Source: JBBQQG01 sp038216175 (GTDB lineage: Bacteria > Patescibacteriota > Saccharimonadia > Saccharimonadales > OMJO01). Taken from it: 23,931 nucleotides of DNA. The position numbers and the translations under genes are program-made. This document shows, in pieces, positions 14,492 through 20,781 of the stretch; position 1 is the first letter of the stretch, and every line of letters begins with the position of its first letter. Under the pieces are notes generated by a model. That model had not been told where the DNA came from. It searched no databases and was given only the letters and a program-made list of their open reading frames with translations. The DNA lies in contig JBBQQG010000016.1 of NCBI GenBank assembly GCA_038216175.1, positions 1-23,931 on the forward strand, written 5' to 3'.

Positions 14492-15646
14492 TTAATTACT
14501 TATTGAAACCTCCTCCATTGTATTATTGGAATTCATTGCAGATCCAGTACTTACATTTCCTCCAAAAGTATTTTCGCTACTCGAGGCATTACCACTTCTG
14601 GCAACTTGAGTATTCGAATTATTAACGGATACATGATTAGTATTTGTCTGACTAAAAGTATTAGATCGTCGATTACTAATTCTATTAACAGATTCAGGTC
14701 CAGTATTACTTATATTGCCACCGTTTTCGTTATTATTGCTAGAATTATTTCTTACCATATTCGAATTAGCAATATTTACATTTGCGTTATTCTGGTTCTG
14801 ATTGTTGGCATTGCCGCTTCTAACATTTCCTCCAAAAGTATTCTCATTACTCGAAGCATTACCGGATGTTGCCGTTTGTGAATTATGATTATTCAGCGTT
14901 ACGTCGTTTCTATTAGTAATACTAGAATTGTTTGAAGTTCGGCTCTCAATTATATTCCTAGATTCTGGACCAGTATCTCTAATACTGTTTGAACCAAAGT
15001 TTTCATCGCTAGTCGTTATAGTTGAAGAGTGGTTATCTTCTGATACTCTACGATTAGTTTCTTTGCTTTCTTCATTTCTACGCTGGTCATTGTTTTTCCT
15101 ATTCCAATTATTCATCCAGCTGGAACAATTACTATTCAAATGACCTTCCATCTGCGAGAACCAATTGCCAAAACTTTGTCCATTATTCTGCCACGTTGTA
15201 GGATTCCAATTCGACCAAGAAGATTGCCAATTGCTACCATTTGGCATCCAAGTCGAGTTTTGTCCACTTCTCGACCAATTGCTTTCATTAAATTGGTTCA
15301 TACGTTGGTTCATATTACTCCACCAATCTCCAAAACTCCTTCCAGAACTTTGCCAGTTGCTTGGATTCATTTCTTCCCAAGACATATTATGCCAATTAGA
15401 ATCCGAATTAGATCTATTATTATTCGAACTAGCTACCCAGCCAGTTAGTGCATTTTGGTGTGTCCAACTACTCGAATTCACTGTATTACCGTTTCGATCC
15501 CAAGAACTACTATTTGAACTAATTATATTTACTGATTCTGGACCAGTCATACTAATTGATGCTGCAGAAGCAAGTCCAGTTAGACTTAGACAACTAACTG
15601 CTGCTAATGAAGACCCCAAAACTGCGATTCTCTTAATATTTTTCAT
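14492..15646 (-). CDS. Secreted Asn/Ser/Trp-rich repeat protein with TGPES motifs
   Basis: The protein has 384 aa counted from the ATG at 15646, which is chosen over the upstream in-frame start at 15691 because GGAGG sits 9 nt before it and it begins a clean signal peptide: MKNIKR, a hydrophobic core, then GLASA^AS near residue 29. After cleavage, almost all residues are Asn, Ser, Gly, Thr and Trp. Residues 34-38, 225-229 and 315-319 are TGPES; the second and third begin imperfect repeats of 90 and 70 residues that share SGNASS(N/S)ENTFGGNV. A Trp-rich middle (about 85-185) holds two copies of a W..(N/S)G(R/Q)SFG(D/N)W(W/F)S unit. Such composition suggests an extracellular fibrous or beta-solenoid protein, a guess from composition. 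It has its own terminator. Function unknown. Confidence 0.85.
   Translation of the reverse strand: MKNIKRIAVLGSSLAAVSCLSLTGLASAASISMTGPESVNIISSNSSSWDRNGNTVNSSSWTHQNALTGWVASSNNNRSNSDSNWHNMSWEEMNPSNWQSSGRSFGDWWSNMNQRMNQFNESNWSRSGQNSTWMPNGSNWQSSWSNWNPTTWQNNGQSFGNWFSQMEGHLNSNCSSWMNNWNRKNNDQRRNEESKETNRRVSEDNHSSTITTSDENFGSNSIRDTGPESRNIIESRTSNNSSITNRNDVTLNNHNSQTATSGNASSNENTFGGNVRSGNANNQNQNNANVNIANSNMVRNNSSNNNENGGNISNTGPESVNRISNRRSNTFSQTNTNHVSVNNSNTQVARSGNASSSENTFGGNVSTGSAMNSNNTMEEVSISN
14552..14874. repeat. Two imperfect direct repeats within the TGPES gene
   Basis: About 53 nt at 14552-14604 are repeated at 14822-14874, 270 nt apart, with several substitutions. They encode the duplicated SGNASS(N/S)ENTFGGNV blocks and form part of the 90-residue protein period. 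They are not a CRISPR array: there are two copies only and they are in frame. Confidence 0.75.
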
Positions 15647-16091
15647 AAATATATCCCTCCGACTGCTCAAAATAAAGCATGGTTTAATCAAGTTGCTTAA
15701 TTACACCTTGGAGTTTTCATTCTGATCTATAAGCATAATGCGCTCAGTATGATAATTCACATAAGCACTTTGATATTGCGTACTATACGAAGTTACCAAA
15801 TTTATTAAAATGTTTTATCGTTATAAAATATGCATCATATTTATTAATTATTACAACCTTGATTTCCGCAATTGACTCCACTTGTCGTTGACTGGTTCTA
15901 AGTACTCACGCTAGCCGCAAAAGTATAAAGACTAAACATATATATAAAACTAGATGAAGTTAACAAGTTTTTCTAACCCACATCACTATCATCTATTACT
16001 AAATTGCAACGAAGCATTACTATTTGATGGGGATATTGAATGTTCAATATTTTTAAGTACACATAAAAAACAATACTGCTTCTTATTAATT
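15647..16091. other. AT-rich gene-poor stretch upstream of the repeat protein
   Basis: About 445 nt that includes the leader of the TGPES gene. Short ORFs of 30-40 codons exist on the minus strand (for example near 15710-15820), and a 95-codon plus-strand ORF starts at 15954, but none has convincing start signals together with protein-like composition. There is no tRNA, no clear hairpin and no long repeat. It may hold an untranslated regulatory leader or a decayed gene. Confidence 0.4.
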
Positions 16092-16202
16092 CTAACGTCT
16101 CCGGCTAACCCGATCTCTAATTTCTGCCCAATCTTTTTGCCATTCTTTGTCCATAGAAGCAAATTGCTTTTCAGCTATCTTATCCCAATTTTTTCTTGTC
16201 AT
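16092..16202 (-). CDS. Possible 36-aa basic/charged small protein
   Basis: The reading frame encodes a 36-residue protein that starts MTRKNWDKIAEKQF and ends in DRVSRRR, an amphipathic, charged, Trp-containing helix with a protein-like composition. A GAGG lies 11 nt before the ATG, and TATACT at 16233-16238 gives a possible promoter with a leader of about 24 nt. It is antisense to the last two-thirds of a hydrophobic plus-strand ORF (15954-16241), which I judge to be its shadow. No family is known to me. Conservation in relatives would decide. Confidence 0.4.
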   Translation of the reverse strand: MTRKNWDKIAEKQFASMDKEWQKDWAEIRDRVSRRR

Positions 16203-16457
16203 TATTATAGTATCCTCATTATTAACTTTAAAAGTATATAACTCTTACGCTTAGAAATGCTGTAAGTTTTCTTGCATATATATGAATTAATAAATATCAA
16301 AAGCCGTCTGTATCTATATTAAATAAGTGTTTTAGTGACCAAATACTGATCTGAATATTGGAAATATTTAAAAGTTAAAATATTGTCATATATTAGGTGA
16401 CTAGATATCGGCAGTACAACCAAACTAGCGCATTTAGATAATCATATTTATATAGAC

Positions 16458-16486
16458 TATATCTAAGTTTGACATATATCTAAGTT
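16458..16486. repeat. Direct repeat TATATCTAAGTT, candidate PadR operator
   Basis: Two identical 12-nt copies (16458-16469 and 16475-16486) lie 17 bp apart, start to start, with a divergent half-site TTAGATA at 16434-16440. Position over the -35 suggests repression. PadR sites are usually inverted repeats, so the assignment is tentative. Confidence 0.4.
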
Positions 16487-16497
16487 AGGTATACACT
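16469..16497 (+). promoter_or_regulatory. Promoter of the PadR operon, nearly leaderless
   Basis: -35 TTGACA (16469-16474), a 17-nt spacer and -10 TACACT (16492-16497), followed by 7 nt and the ATG at 16505. The direct repeat TATATCTAAGTT (16458-16469 and 16475-16486) overlaps the -35 and the spacer and is a candidate operator for autorepression by PadR. Confidence 0.62.
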
Positions 16498-16504
16498 TTT
16501 TGGA

Positions 16505-16843
16505 ATGAAGAAGTACAACCAACTTCCACAAGTAGCGTTTAGTATACTGTTAGCTCTCAGCTTAAGAGACAGGCACGGATACGAAATAATAAAACAAGTA
16601 GATGAAGATAGTAATAATAAGATACACCTTAGTCCGGGCGCTCTTTATACGAGCATTAAACTGCTTTTGGAGCAAGAATACATTCAAGAGGTGATCAGGA
16701 ACGATGATACAAGACGACGATATTATCGTTTATCAGATAAAGGTAGAGCAGTATTAAGCATAGAACTAGATTATTATCAAAACACTCTTAACTTAGCACG
16801 CGAGCGACAAGTATTGGAGACGCAATATGGTGTCTACATCTAA
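16505..16843 (+). CDS. PadR-family transcriptional regulator
   Basis: The 112-aa protein is a PadR winged-helix repressor: AFSILLALSLRDRHGYEIIKQ (helices 1-2), LSPGALYTSIKLLLEQEYIQ (recognition helix region), the wing RRRYYRLSDKGRA, then a dimerisation helix. It lacks the long C-terminal domain and is of PadR-s2 type. It overlaps the next gene by 17 nt and probably regulates this two-gene operon. The inducer is unknown. Confidence 0.92.
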   Translation: MKKYNQLPQVAFSILLALSLRDRHGYEIIKQVDEDSNNKIHLSPGALYTSIKLLLEQEYIQEVIRNDDTRRRYYRLSDKGRAVLSIELDYYQNTLNLARERQVLETQYGVYI

Positions 16844-17450
16844 ACAGAAACAGTTTAATGTCTACAGCTCGTTACTACGCCTATATCCTTCTACTTTTCA
16901 AAAGCAATACAGTTCCAGCATGCAGCAAACATTTAAAGACATGCTAGAAGGAGAAAAGACAAATTTCGGTCGTGGGTTAGTTTGGGTCAGAGCGCTGTTA
17001 GATTTGCCGATAAGCGCAAGTAAAGAACATTTAAATTATGGAAAGGAAATTAATATGAACCGCAATACCAAATTTGTGATTGTAGGAGCACTCATAGCAG
17101 TTGTAATAGTAGGTTTAGCTTCGTTTTGGGAGGGTAATTTGCATGCCAGAACTAATATAGGAGTTGAACGAGTAACAACCGCACAGCTCGCGGATGCAAT
17201 GCAACAAGATAATTTTTATAGTACTTACGGAAACTCAGCAGTACTATTCAGTGGGAAAGTCATAGATATTAACACCAAAGATAATGCTTCAATAGTATCG
17301 TTCAATACTGGACGGCCTTATAGTGTTGTATGTCAGTTTCCAAAGCAAGTAACTTTTAAAACTAATGACATAATTTCGATTGCAGCACCTGCAGGTAGCG
17401 CTGAACGTCAGGTTAAAAGTGTGTTACTGCACAATTGCTTAGAGAACTAG
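16827..17450 (+). CDS. Membrane-anchored protein with permease-like N-terminus and OB-fold-like C-terminal domain
   Basis: The 207-aa protein shows three parts. Residues about 10-60 (LLRLYPSTFQKQYSSSMQQTFKDML) resemble the short helical region at the start of PadR-linked ADOP-type permeases. A transmembrane helix lies at about 82-100. Residues about 115-205 resemble the tRNA_anti-like (PF12869-type) OB-fold: the pattern LFSGKVIDI, VVCQF, then NDIISIAAPAG and a C-terminal Cys. The ligand is unknown. GGAGA 6 nt before the ATG at 16827 supports that start. An internal in-frame ATG at 17055 (M77) has AAAGGAAA about 7 nt upstream and directly precedes the transmembrane helix, so a shorter product could also be made. 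Confidence 0.7.
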   Translation: MVSTSKQKQFNVYSSLLRLYPSTFQKQYSSSMQQTFKDMLEGEKTNFGRGLVWVRALLDLPISASKEHLNYGKEINMNRNTKFVIVGALIAVVIVGLASFWEGNLHARTNIGVERVTTAQLADAMQQDNFYSTYGNSAVLFSGKVIDINTKDNASIVSFNTGRPYSVVCQFPKQVTFKTNDIISIAAPAGSAERQVKSVLLHNCLEN

Positions 17451-17577
17451 CTACGAATAAAACTAGATAAAAGACTTTTAAACTAATTACATGAAAGCTG
17501 CGAGCGACTAAGCGGCATACTAAATTCAATCTGCAACGGAGTTAGTTATATCCGGTATTGTGAAAAATAGCTCAATA

Positions 17578-17808
17578 TTAGGCAGGAGCTGAATTGCCAG
17601 CAAGAGTCCAACCTACTAGAGCATTAGCATGGCCATGCCCCATTAGATACTCCGATTTTAAATAGTTGACGATTTGCATATGTTTATCTAAACCACAACC
17701 ATGAATAATTTTCTGCCAATCACTAATCGAGCGTCCGTATTTCTTTTCTATTGAAGGAAAATACGATGCTGGGCCCAATTTTGGCCATTTTGGTGATTGG
17801 TCTGCCAA
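17578..17808 (-). CDS. DUF4287-domain protein
   Basis: The 76-aa protein matches DUF4287: SYFPSIEKKYGRSISDWQKII, then LKSEYLMGHGHANALVGW. The family is small and soluble with unknown function. The start is TTG at 17808. It is forced by an in-frame TAG immediately upstream, and AAGGAG lies 6 nt before it. Two unrelated genes converge on its 3' side. Confidence 0.88.
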   Translation of the reverse strand: MADQSPKWPKLGPASYFPSIEKKYGRSISDWQKIIHGCGLDKHMQIVNYLKSEYLMGHGHANALVGWTLAGNSAPA

Positions 17809-17843
17809 CTAAATCTCCTTTTAACTAATATGAAAATTATAGA

Positions 17844-18059
17844 TTACTGTTTTCGTCGGTCGGTAAAGAAATATACTAACGCTATAAAAGGATGAATAAT
17901 TACCATGCCTATTATCCACCAAGTTTTAGCTTTATCGCTAATCTTTTTATTAATAGCCACGTCCACAATCATCCATATTTCAAAGGCAGAAATTAATAAA
18001 GCGGCTAAGATAATAATAGGAAGCCAAGCTCCTAAGTGCCAATTACCATCACCATACAT
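17844..18059 (-). CDS. Small PLDc_N-like membrane protein
   Basis: The 71-aa protein has two hydrophobic helices (about 10-33 and 45-63) and the ending IIHPFIALVYFFTDRRKQ, which resembles the phospholipase D nuclease N-terminal (PLDc_N) two-helix module. It has no catalytic domain. A TGTTAAAAT box lies 6 nt before the ATG. Confidence 0.6.
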   Translation of the reverse strand: MYGDGNWHLGAWLPIIILAALLISAFEIWMIVDVAINKKISDKAKTWWIIGMVIIHPFIALVYFFTDRRKQ

Positions 18060-18065
18060 ATCTTC

Positions 18066-18074
18066 ATTTTAACA
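18066..18074 (-). promoter_or_regulatory. Extended -10 box (TGTTAAAAT), 6 nt before a start codon
   Basis: TGT-TAAAAT is followed by 6 nt and the ATG at 18059, predicting a leaderless mRNA. Confidence 0.6.
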
Positions 18075-18163
18075 GATTTCAAAGTTCACCAATAATGCTA
18101 ATTCCTTTGAGTGTCGCCGAACACAAACACAACTGCAAAACAGGGTTTAAGTGACTGTTTTAT

Positions 18164-18172
18164 TGCTACAAT
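18164..18172 (+). promoter_or_regulatory. Extended -10 box (TGCTACAAT), 6 nt before a start codon
   Basis: TGC-TACAAT is followed by 6 nt and the ATG at 18179, so transcription should begin on or beside the A of the start codon. Together with 18066-18074 it forms a divergent pair of leaderless promoters about 90 nt apart. Confidence 0.65.
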
Positions 18173-18178
18173 ACCAAA

Positions 18179-18721
18179 ATGACAGTATATATTGCCTATG
18201 GCTGGCCAGAGGGTAATAAGCATAGTAAACAATTTAGAAAGATACTAAAAGACTCAGGGTATCAAATTTCTAATCACTCCAAAGAAGCTGACATTATCGT
18301 AGCTCATAGTGCTGGGTGTTATATGCTGCCCGCTGATTTAAAAGCCAAAGTTATCTTACTTATAGGTTTACCAAATTGGCCAAATAAACCACTCATTAGA
18401 TGTACAAATGAGAAAGTTAGACAAGAAATAAAAGATAGTTATTGGTTTAAGAAAACCTTTTGGCATTTGATCTATGCAGTATCACAGCCAATACGACCAT
18501 TAATAGTGTACAAAAATTACAAGCGAAAATATTTACCAGAGTTTAAAAATAGCCAAGTTATTCTAATACATAATCGATTTGATACATTTATGCAAAAGGA
18601 AGCAAGTAATCAGCTAGCCCAAAAACGAAACTGGCCGCTAAAACAATTGGACGGTCAGCATGATGATTTATGGCAAAACACTCAATCGTACTTAGCAATA
18701 ATTAAGGATATTTTATCCTAA
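18179..18721 (+). CDS. Small alpha/beta hydrolase (RBBP9/YdeN-like)
   Basis: The 180-aa protein is shaped like RBBP9/YdeN serine hydrolases. The nucleophile elbow is AHSAG (S44), the Asp is probably D135 (HNRFDTFM), and the His is H161 (DGQHDDLWQ). The N-terminal strand VYIAYGWPEG takes the oxyanion-hole position. The substrate is unknown. It is the only plus-strand gene in its neighbourhood. Confidence 0.75.
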   Translation: MTVYIAYGWPEGNKHSKQFRKILKDSGYQISNHSKEADIIVAHSAGCYMLPADLKAKVILLIGLPNWPNKPLIRCTNEKVRQEIKDSYWFKKTFWHLIYAVSQPIRPLIVYKNYKRKYLPEFKNSQVILIHNRFDTFMQKEASNQLAQKRNWPLKQLDGQHDDLWQNTQSYLAIIKDILS

Positions 18722-18786
18722 TTACACTGCGGTACCGCATATTTCATTTTGTATGGAGTAATGGTGACTGTACTTCGATGATGCAA

Positions 18787-19434
18787 CTAAGGATCGAGAA
18801 AGTATTGTTGAGCGGAAGCAATATATTGCTCAAGTGGCATAGCGGAAATATCAAAGAATGGATAGCCTAAACGCTCGGCTTCTGATGCCAACTCGCCAGA
18901 CTTTTCAGACTGCTGAACGACCCACTCTCTTATTTTCGATTCGTCGCCACCTTCTTTGTCTAACCAAATGTTTATCCAGTCGTGCGGATTAGCTTTTGCA
19001 TAAGATAAAATTTGGTCTGCATGCGATGGATTTGTGTATCCGACAAAGGCAGCTCGAATAATAAAATCCCCAACTTTTAAATTATTAACCCATCCGGGAT
19101 TAAATAAAGCTCCTTCAAAAGCTATAGAGTCGTTATTCCGCCGATAGTAATCAAGCATTCCAACAACTGCTTGAAGTGTAACGTCTGACTCCGAACCCTT
19201 GTTGGAAAAAGACTTTCTATTACCACCTTCCGTAAACGATGTTTTCCATTCCGCACTGCCCTTAAGTTCAATATTTCGTAACATTTGATGGGGTTCACCA
19301 GTCAATACATTTCGCATACCATGCTCAACAGCATCAGAAGCTATAAACGCTATTCCTCGTGCTTTTGCAATACCAGACATTATGGTTGTCTTCGCAGTTC
19401 GTGGAGGACCACCTAGAATGTATAGAGTGTTCAC
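18787..19434 (-). CDS. P-loop nucleotide kinase-like protein
   Basis: The 215-aa protein opens with MNTLYILGGPPRTAKTTIM. The Walker A is GPPRTAKTT, with Ala in place of the usual Gly before Lys15. It resembles small ATP-dependent kinases (2-phosphoglycerate kinase or zeta-type nucleotide kinases), with FEGALFNPGW as a possible substrate region. No single family is certain. It starts with GTG, supported by a TGATATAGT box 6 nt upstream. Confidence 0.7.
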   Translation of the reverse strand: MNTLYILGGPPRTAKTTIMSGIAKARGIAFIASDAVEHGMRNVLTGEPHQMLRNIELKGSAEWKTSFTEGGNRKSFSNKGSESDVTLQAVVGMLDYYRRNNDSIAFEGALFNPGWVNNLKVGDFIIRAAFVGYTNPSHADQILSYAKANPHDWINIWLDKEGGDESKIREWVVQQSEKSGELASEAERLGYPFFDISAMPLEQYIASAQQYFLDP

Positions 19435-19440
19435 AAACTA

Positions 19441-19449
19441 ACTATATCA
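19441..19449 (-). promoter_or_regulatory. Extended -10 box (TGATATAGT), 6 nt before a GTG start
   Basis: TGA-TATAGT is followed by 6 nt and the GTG at 19434, predicting a leaderless GTG mRNA. There is no Shine-Dalgarno. Confidence 0.62.
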
Positions 19450-19564
19450 AACGAAGTGTCAATCTTTTCTTACTAGAGTCGTCTGTAGTCTGAAATTGGA
19501 GGGCTGTGGGTGGCATCATTGCAACTAAATTACAAGATAACACAACAATGTATATAACCAAATT

Positions 19565-19828
19565 CTAGTAATGAAACCTACAGCCTATAATACTTATGTC
19601 ACTTTCAGCTACTTCATATATGAGCCGATTCTTTTCATCAATACGTCTAGACCAGAATCCAGCATAGTTCTCTTTTAATGCCTCGGGTTTACCGATGCCC
19701 ACTAAAGGCGATCGACAAGTATCAACAATAAGTTTATTTATTTTATTGAGAGTTTTCTTATCCTGGGCAATCCAATACAAATAGTCTTCCCACCCACCAG
19801 GAGTAAAAGTAAGATTATGTTGAGCCAT
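19565..19828 (-). CDS. yoeB: YoeB-family toxin (ribosome-dependent mRNA interferase)
   Basis: The 87-aa protein is counted from the ATG at 19828, preferred over the TTG at 19843 because it places the start 4 nt after the antitoxin stop and has a GAGG about 9 nt upstream. YoeB cleaves mRNA in the ribosomal A site. The E. coli catalytic set is kept: Glu in KPEAL (E49), Arg in NRLIY (R68), and His in the C-terminal CRFHY (H86). The signatures GGWEDYLYW and GFWSRRI are also present, so the toxin looks intact. It is coupled to yefM. Confidence 0.92.
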   Translation of the reverse strand: MAQHNLTFTPGGWEDYLYWIAQDKKTLNKINKLIVDTCRSPLVGIGKPEALKENYAGFWSRRIDEKNRLIYEVAESDISIIGCRFHY

Positions 19829-19832
19829 GCCT

Positions 19833-20087
19833 TTAGACCTCAAAAAGGTCGTGAGGTTCTACTTTGCCAGCTCGTGCGTCAGCTATAGATTTCTCCAAAT
19901 GCTTGCGATTGGCCACACTACTGTTTAAATAGTCGGTCTCAGCTTTTGAGTTATATTCGTCTAGTGTCATTACCACCACCGTCTGACCATCGTTGCGAGT
20001 TATAAGAAGCACATCTTTATCATCAATAACTTGGTCAAAATAACTCTTTGAGTTCTTGCGAAACTTGGAAATAGTTGTAACATTCAT
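19833..20087 (-). CDS. yefM: YefM/Phd-family antitoxin
   Basis: The 84-aa protein has the Phd/YefM N-terminal DNA-binding fold (NVTTISKFRKNSKSYFDQV) and the strand LLITRNDGQTVVVMTLDEYNS, followed by a flexible C-terminal helix that should wrap YoeB. It lies directly upstream of the toxin, the usual order. Two direct GAGTAC hexamers (on the minus strand, at 20089-20094 and 20101-20106) lie just before the start and could be an operator, with low confidence. Confidence 0.9.
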   Translation of the reverse strand: MNVTTISKFRKNSKSYFDQVIDDKDVLLITRNDGQTVVVMTLDEYNSKAETDYLNSSVANRKHLEKSIADARAGKVEPHDLFEV

Positions 20088-20142
20088 AGTACTCTCAAGC
20101 GTACTCCTGACCGCACTATATTGTCAAGATGATATATGGTCG

Positions 20143-20219
20143 TGGAGGGCCCAGTGAGACTTGAACTCACGACACCCTGCTTAAAAGGCAGGTGCTCTAA
20201 CCAGCTGAGCTATGGGCCC
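20143..20219 (-). tRNA. tRNA-Lys (anticodon TTT)
   Basis: The 77-nt cloverleaf includes an encoded CCA. Acceptor stem GGGCCCA/TGGGCCC, D stem GCTC/GAGC, anticodon stem CCTGC/GCAGG with loop CTTTTAA (anticodon TTT), 5-nt variable loop GTGTC, T stem GTGAG/CTCAC with loop TTCAAGT. The base before CCA (discriminator, position 73) is T, unusual for tRNA-Lys, which is A or G in well-studied bacteria. Confidence 0.96.
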
Positions 20220-20239
20220 GTACCAAAACATCAGGGGTT

Positions 20240-20268
20240 ATTATCTGTTAATAACTAAAGAATGTCAA
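20240..20268 (-). promoter_or_regulatory. Sigma70 promoter for tRNA-Lys
   Basis: -35 TTGACA (20263-20268), exactly 17 nt of spacer and -10 GATAAT (20240-20245), ending about 20 nt before the tRNA. It is the best canonical promoter in the window. Confidence 0.8.
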
Positions 20269-20751
20269 TTAATGATGTTTCGATTTAACTTTATGATGGT
20301 TAAGTGTTAGCCAAGCCAAAATTAGCGTAATAGCGGTAGTAGCTGCAATCAAAACATTTATTGAATTATTGGCTATTTTACCTATCGGGTTAGCTAAAAG
20401 GTGGGTTTGTAATCGATTAGGTAAATTATTGATAATAAATATTCCTAATATCGCTGACGTAAGCGCTATTGGTACTAAATGCAAAAGTAGTTTTGAAGAT
20501 TGCACGGTTTTTCTTAGAAAGAAAAAAGTAAGTAGAACTGGTATTAAGATAAGTGCTAGCTTTACATTGCCACTAAAATTACTGTGAGGTACGAATGTAT
20601 TTAGAGCAAGTTCAGTTGAATCTGCAATATATTGTACAAGTAACAGTCCGGCAGCAACACTTAAGAAATAATAGATGGCACTAACTCTTAATATAAGCGC
20701 AAGAATTAAAGGTAAACCAGCAACTAGTCCTAATATAATATAGGTACTCAT
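20269..20751 (-). CDS. Five-TM membrane protein, unknown
   Basis: The 160-aa protein has about five hydrophobic helices (3-21, 25-43, 62-79, 87-109, 129-149), an extracytoplasmic-looking loop after helix 2 and a basic tail (NHHKVKSKHH). It resembles CvpA-like or generic small membrane proteins but no family is certain. TATCAT with TGT before it lies 6 nt from the ATG. Confidence 0.68.
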   Translation of the reverse strand: MSTYIILGLVAGLPLILALILRVSAIYYFLSVAAGLLLVQYIADSTELALNTFVPHSNFSGNVKLALILIPVLLTFFFLRKTVQSSKLLLHLVPIALTSAILGIFIINNLPNRLQTHLLANPIGKIANNSINVLIAATTAITLILAWLTLNHHKVKSKHH

Positions 20752-20757
20752 GTGTTC

Positions 20758-20766
20758 ATGATAACA
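20758..20766 (-). promoter_or_regulatory. Extended -10 box (TGTTATCAT), 6 nt before a start codon
   Basis: TGT-TATCAT is followed by 6 nt and the ATG at 20751, predicting a leaderless mRNA. Confidence 0.58.
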
Positions 20767-20781
20767 GCCAACTATAAAATG

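Noticed and set aside
14552..14874. Repeated 53-nt blocks considered as a CRISPR array
   Set aside because: Only two copies, 270 nt apart, diverged, and in frame within one coding gene.
14606..15143. Shorter plus-strand ORFs (14606-14881, 14928-15143) opposite the same gene
   Set aside because: They are also shadows of the repeat-rich gene and repeat with its period.
15165..15725. A 186-codon plus-strand ORF opposite the TGPES repeat protein
   Set aside because: It is antisense to the low-complexity Asn/Ser-rich gene, whose codons produce a long Leu/Phe/Ile-rich frame; no start signal and no recognisable domain.
15954..16241. A 95-codon plus-strand ORF with TATAAA upstream
   Set aside because: Its last two-thirds is the complement of the protein-like 36-aa minus frame and its composition is Phe/Cys/Ile-rich without domain similarity.
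19441..19510. A 25-codon minus-strand frame (begins MMPPTALQFQ) between yoeB and the P-loop gene
   Set aside because: It is short, has no Shine-Dalgarno, and such frames are expected by chance; only conservation could rescue it.
20115..20127. TTGACA and TATAGT before yefM as a promoter pair
   Set aside because: The two hexamers are only 1 nt apart, so they cannot act as -35 and -10 of the same promoter.
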